A DNA stretch of 14,655 nucleotides from Desulfoplanes sp. (GTDB taxonomy: Bacteria; Desulfobacterota; Desulfovibrionia; Desulfovibrionales; Desulfomicrobiaceae): the NCBI GenBank assembly GCA_028708105.1, contig JAQVZR010000013.1:1-14655 (forward strand), written 5' to 3'. This document shows positions 12,585-14,655 of the stretch, one piece after another (position 1 is the first letter of the stretch; each line of letters begins with the position of its first letter). Both the position numbers and the translations under genes were made by a program. A model generated the notes under the pieces. The model made no database searches. It saw nothing but the letters and a program-made list of their open reading frames with translations, and was not told where the DNA came from.

Positions 12585-13313
12585 TCATCTTTCAACATAC
12601 ATCGGAAAAACCATTTCTTTGGTTGTATTATCGGATATATTGAAAATTTTCATCCTGAGTTTTTTGTATTTGTTCCACCGAAGATAAATAAACCCTTGCT
12701 GAATGTCTCCAGGATATATGACGCGATCCTGAAATGCGTGTGTCGTAAGTTGCTTTTTGAATTCAAAAGTCCACCTGTCGGAGACGCCATCTCCCAATCC
12801 TGCAACTGCGCCTGTTGTTCCTCCAATAATTGCACCTGCTCCGGCTCCGGTGCCCGTGTCTCCGGCTGCGTAGCCGATACCTGCTCCGACTCCTGCACCT
12901 ACGGCGGCTCCGAGAGCTGCACCTGCAACAGTTTGGGTGACAGCGGTGGTCCCTATTGAGGAGTTCCTGATTTTGTTTGCTGCGTTGTCGAGAGTGAAAG
13001 CCACCTGGTATCGGCCATTGGGGAGGATTCCGAACATCTGCTGATGATTGATTTCAAATTCTTTGTTTCCCGTATTCTGAACAATGATGTGAACGGGGAG
13101 GACTTGGGCTTCTTTAAGGTCCGTATGGAAGATATTTTCTGACTCATGAAGGGAATCAATGGGTTCAACAGCGATTTCGAGCCCTTCGAGATTTTGGCAT
13201 CCTTGGATGGAGGAGGGGGGGATGAATGATACATCTTCGACCTTCATGGGCGGGGCGCAGGCAACGATGAGCAGGGCAGAACAGATCAGGGTGAATATTT
13301 TTATTTTTCTCAT
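12585..13313 (-). CDS. Glycine-zipper lipoprotein
   Basis: A 242-residue protein. The lipobox LLIVAC ends at C19, with Ala at +2 (outer-membrane type). Residues 60-115 form a beta-rich domain that looks like an Ig-like strand pattern (VLPVHIIVQNTGNKEFEIN). A long Gly/Ala-rich stretch with GxxxG spacing (129-175) is a glycine-zipper segment, which can insert in or pack against membranes. A short C-terminal beta domain follows (VIYPGDIQQGFIYLRW). Glycine-zipper lipoproteins occur in the outer membrane and cell envelope; the exact role is unknown. GAGG stands seven bases upstream of the ATG, and only three bases separate the ATG from the stop of the preceding gene, so cotranslation is likely. 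Confidence 0.75.
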   Translation of the reverse strand: MRKIKIFTLICSALLIVACAPPMKVEDVSFIPPSSIQGCQNLEGLEIAVEPIDSLHESENIFHTDLKEAQVLPVHIIVQNTGNKEFEINHQQMFGILPNGRYQVAFTLDNAANKIRNSSIGTTAVTQTVAGAALGAAVGAGVGAGIGYAAGDTGTGAGAGAIIGGTTGAVAGLGDGVSDRWTFEFKKQLTTHAFQDRVIYPGDIQQGFIYLRWNKYKKLRMKIFNISDNTTKEMVFPMYVER

Positions 13314-13316
13314 ATC

Positions 13317-13982
13317 CTAGCCTCTGTTTTCCTGCTGCCAGATGGTAAAATATTTGGCCAGATTTTGGGATTTGTTCATTTGATACAGAAGATCACCCAC
13401 CGCCTTGTCAATGACTTCGTCGAATCCTTTTGCAAAGCCACGTCCTGCCTCCTGATAGGTGAGCATTTTTTCTTCGACACCTCCGGTCTGACTTACTTGA
13501 GATGTGCCGACCCAGATAATTCGGTGTTCGTTGATGTCTTGGATTTCAGCACGGACGGCGAGATGGGTATAGCTCTCTGCTGAAACGGAATCAAAGCCCG
13601 GCTTCACATCCATTTTTGTGTCAATATCTTGAAGCTGAACCCTCATCAGTGCTTGATCGTGCATGTCAGGAGATGGAGATGGGGTATCAATGATATGGAT
13701 GGTCCTAAACTGATACGATAGTCCCTTGATCAATTTGACGGCCAGACTTTTGCCGATGTTAAAGGAGTACACACCCATTTTGATCGTTTGTGTCGATGTG
13801 GTATTTAGAAGTTGTGGGTCAATGTAGATGGCAATAGATGCGTTCTTTATTTCTATAGTTTTCATTTTTGCAAAAGCATCGTAGCTCAAACTTGAATTTA
13901 ACGTTGGGCAGACCTTTACTTTTGTACATCCTGCTATGGCTAAAAATAAAAACATTAAAAATACAAATTTTATATTTTTCAT
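13317..13982 (-). CDS. Lipoprotein of unknown function (221 aa)
   Basis: A lipoprotein signal with the lipobox LAIAGC places the lipid on C19, with Thr at +2 (outer-membrane type). The mature protein alternates strands and helices (IKMGVYSFNIGKSLAVKLIKGLSYQF, then ALMRVQLQDIDTKMD and AVRAEIQDINEHRIIWVG) and ends with a long amphipathic helix. This pattern resembles small periplasm-facing lipoproteins of the YajG/DUF4410 sort, but I cannot assign it. AAGGA stands six bases before the ATG. It heads the three-lipoprotein group, with a candidate promoter at 14001-14029. Confidence 0.72.
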   Translation of the reverse strand: MKNIKFVFLMFLFLAIAGCTKVKVCPTLNSSLSYDAFAKMKTIEIKNASIAIYIDPQLLNTTSTQTIKMGVYSFNIGKSLAVKLIKGLSYQFRTIHIIDTPSPSPDMHDQALMRVQLQDIDTKMDVKPGFDSVSAESYTHLAVRAEIQDINEHRIIWVGTSQVSQTGGVEEKMLTYQEAGRGFAKGFDEVIDKAVGDLLYQMNKSQNLAKYFTIWQQENRG

Positions 13983-14000
13983 ATTAATTCCTTCTTTTAT

Positions 14001-14029
14001 TATCTAATTAAGGACTTTTAATGCACCAA
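14001..14029 (-). promoter_or_regulatory. Candidate promoter of the lipoprotein operon
   Basis: On the minus strand TTGGTG (14029-14024) and TAGATA (14006-14001) are 17 bp apart, about 19 bp before the first lipoprotein start. The -10 is imperfect. Confidence 0.35.
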
Positions 14030-14107
14030 AGAACATGGGCTGGATATATTTCTCAAATCCTGCAGCAATAATGTTCAATCTCCTTAGACAGTTACTCGCG
14101 AATTTAC

Positions 14108-14341
14108 TTATTTTTTGTCCTTTGGAGGGCACGGATCATTTCCGTAGCTATTACCAGCCCGGATTTTGCCGTCTACTCCATGAATTTTGGTGTCCGATTT
14201 CTGATTTCTGGCAATGCTTTCAGCCGCTTCGATGGCTTGTTCTTGAGTGCTGGTGATTTTGGTCGCTTTGCTGTTACCTTCACCTTTAACTGCCCAGCCA
14301 TCAGGATGTTTGACGACATGCTGATTTTTACCTTTAGTCAT
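14108..14341 (-). CDS. DUF2188 domain protein
   Basis: A 77-residue protein that matches DUF2188 over nearly its whole length: HVVKHPDGWAVKGEGNSKAT (8-27), a central helix (EQAIEAAESIARNQKSD), the strand KIHGVDGKIR, and the C-terminal SYGNDPCPP. The family is small, soluble and of unknown function, often in stress or defence neighbourhoods. GAGG stands six bases before the ATG. It lies 101 bp downstream of brxL on the same strand and may be part of its transcript. Confidence 0.85.
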   Translation of the reverse strand: MTKGKNQHVVKHPDGWAVKGEGNSKATKITSTQEQAIEAAESIARNQKSDTKIHGVDGKIRAGNSYGNDPCPPKDKK

Positions 14342-14442
14342 GATGCGCCTCTATATATGGTTTAATGATTTCCGGTTTCGGGTTTGATCCGCCATTCACA
14401 GGTGAACATTTTCTCCATTAAGCAGCGGTTCTAAGTCTAATC

Positions 14443-14655
14443 TCACTCCACCCCAAGCGCCTTAAACACCGCATCCACAGGATCAGCATAAAAACTCGTC
14501 TGGAACTTGGCAAAAAGTTCTCCGGGTATGGACGGGATGTCTCCTACGCTGCTCATGGGGATGAGTATTCTCTTTGCTCCGGCGTCGAAGGCGACTTGCA
14601 GGCTTGCGGCCAGGTTGTCGGCTGGGATGATACTTCCTCCCAGGCTCATGTCGCC
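14443..14655 (-). CDS. brxL: BrxL-type Lon-like BREX protein, C-terminal end (runs off right edge)
   Basis: Only the last 70 residues are inside the window, starting GDMSLGGSIIPADNLAASLQ. They match the end of the Lon-type proteolytic-fold domain of BrxL-like proteins (AFDAGAKRILIPMSS, then FQTSFYADPVDAVFKALG). In Lon the strand before this is followed by GGLKEK, whose lysine is catalytic; here the aligned NLAASLQ has no lysine, so this domain is probably not a working protease of the Lon type. BrxL is an AAA+ DNA-binding component of type I BREX phage defence and commonly the last gene of that locus, so the rest should lie beyond the right edge. The assignment rests on the tail only; another Lon-related ATPase is possible. 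Confidence 0.75.
   Translation of the reverse strand, partial: GDMSLGGSIIPADNLAASLQVAFDAGAKRILIPMSSVGDIPSIPGELFAKFQTSFYADPVDAVFKALGVE

Noticed and set aside
12696..12959. Cys/Ser/Gly-rich plus-strand frame
   Set aside because: Antisense of the glycine-zipper repeat; its low-complexity composition explains the open frame.

Overview
The window looks like chromosomal accessory DNA from an anaerobic Gram-negative bacterium, most likely a sulfate reducer or relative (Desulfobacterota-like). This is inferred from a DUF362/two-[4Fe-4S] protein, a sigma-54 activator with a matching -24/-12 promoter, sulfur-anion transport genes and several Lol-type lipoproteins. No rRNA, tRNA or CRISPR array was seen, so the taxonomy is only an inference.

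Layout. 1-539 (minus) is the N-terminal part of a class II Fic protein, with a palindrome over its own promoter. 888-1984 is a REP-associated tyrosine transposase (RAYT) unit; its edge repeat recurs identically 9 kb away. 2015-3148 is a DUF362 iron-sulfur protein. 3493-9550 is the centrepiece: a near-consensus sigma-54 promoter, a PAPS-type sulfotransferase, an SLC13/DASS anion transporter, a TauE/SafE permease and a PrpR_N-PAS-AAA+-HTH sigma-54 activator, all on the plus strand. 9656-9869 (minus) holds two tiny overlapping ORFs followed by an intrinsic terminator. 9870-10463 is AT-rich with one GC-rich structured island.

From 10464 to the end every gene is on the minus strand: a tail-anchored protein of unknown function, a TerB-like/BRCT protein lying between two copies of the RAYT repeat, three lipoproteins, a DUF2188 protein, and the C-terminal end of a BrxL (Lon-like BREX) protein that runs off the right edge. 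The window therefore ends at the 3' side of a probable BREX defence locus.

How the genes may work together. The plus-strand block reads as a regulated sulfur module: an effector sensed by PrpR_N would license the activator to fire the sigma-54 promoter of the sulfotransferase, while the two permeases move sulfate-like or organic anions. The substrate is not visible in the sequence. Two mutually exclusive hairpins and a separate promoter-like region between sulfotransferase and transporter suggest two transcription units rather than one operon. The minus-strand right half is a typical island of defence genes, surface lipoproteins and mobile repeats.
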